6,277 bases of DNA from Planctomycetaceae bacterium. Lineage in GTDB: Bacteria; Planctomycetota; Planctomycetia; Pirellulales; Thermoguttaceae. Both the position numbers and the translations under genes were made by a program. The stretch covers positions 1 through 6,277 of the forward strand of contig JAITKS010000376.1 of the NCBI GenBank assembly GCA_031278315.1, given 5' to 3'. Positions within the stretch are counted from its first letter, which is position 1. Every line of letters begins with the position of its first letter. Of the stretch, positions 6,168 through 6,277 are shown in pieces. The notes beneath the pieces are model-generated. The model did no database searches. It saw only the letters and a list, made by a program, of their open reading frames with translations, and was not told the origin of the DNA.

Positions 6168-6199
6168 CAGAGAAATCAGATTTTGTAATTTTAGATTTT
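6168..6199. repeat. 32-bp exact inverted match to 3152-3183 (right arm)
   Basis: This is the reverse complement of 3152-3183 without mismatch. It is flanked in the mirrored order by TTCTCTGTG-type units and a 19-nt repeat on one side and by the GC-rich hairpin on the other. About 35 extra bases separate it from the hairpin compared with the left-hand module. Confidence 0.85.
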
Positions 6200-6239
6200 C
6201 AATTTAAGTGAATTACTAAAAAATATTTTAGCTGGGAAC

Positions 6240-6265
6240 GCAGGCGTCCCGCCTGCATCTTTTTT
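6240..6265 (+). terminator. Probable intrinsic terminator downstream of prfA
   Basis: The stem GCAGGCG (6240-6246) pairs perfectly with CGCCTGC (6250-6256) over loop TCC, followed by ATC and six T (6260-6265). The geometry is that of a rho-independent terminator on the prfA strand, 159 bases after its stop. It is also a copy of the repeat at 3071-3150, with the palindrome TTTTTTGTACAAAAAA (6260-6275). The window ends before any mirror half could be seen. Confidence 0.6.
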
Positions 6266-6277
6266 GTACAAAAAACG

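Noticed and set aside
3116..6275. Composite transposon with grpE-prfA as cargo
   Set aside because: The inverted modules contain no transposase gene, no clear terminal inverted repeat ends and no visible target duplication. The cargo consists of core genes, so a transposon is not supported; only the inverted repeat arrangement is reported.

Overview
The window is an AT-rich bacterial chromosome segment with three complete protein genes, all on the + strand. They are separated by long intergenic stretches packed with short interspersed repeats. None of the three starts has a recognisable Shine-Dalgarno sequence. The GrpE-like protein has an unusually long, divergent form that I associate with Planctomycetota. 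A planctomycete, perhaps a low-GC gut or sediment lineage, is my best guess, but it rests on memory of family character and not on a search.

Layout: 1-244 is a repeat-bearing intergenic leader. 245-3010 encodes a 921-residue DUF499-family (COG1483-type) P-loop ATPase, a family linked to defence islands and to BREX/Pgl-type ATPases. No methyltransferase or other partner lies in the window. 3011-3576 is a 566-base gene-free stretch. It holds a stop-codon hairpin, a head-to-head pair of terminator-like hairpins, a 9-bp tandem repeat, copies of a 19-nt repeat and a three-way-junction-like folded element. 3577-4776 encodes a 399-residue GrpE-family protein with an acidic low-complexity N-terminal half. 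4777-5007 is a short repeat-rich spacer. 5008-6081 encodes peptide chain release factor 1 (PrfA). 6082-6277 carries the same composite repeat module as 3116-3236, but inverted.

How the parts relate: grpE (DnaK nucleotide exchange) and prfA (translation termination) are core housekeeping genes. The DUF499 ATPase is an accessory gene, probably of defence type, inserted in or next to core sequence. The intergenic DNA is the most unusual part. A 19-nt motif (consensus TATTCCACTGATATATTAC) occurs in every gene-free gap in both orientations. A GC-rich hairpin shows compensatory base-pair changes between copies, and a composite repeat module brackets grpE-prfA as an inverted pair. I saw no tRNA, rRNA, CRISPR array, transposase or complete novel multigene system.
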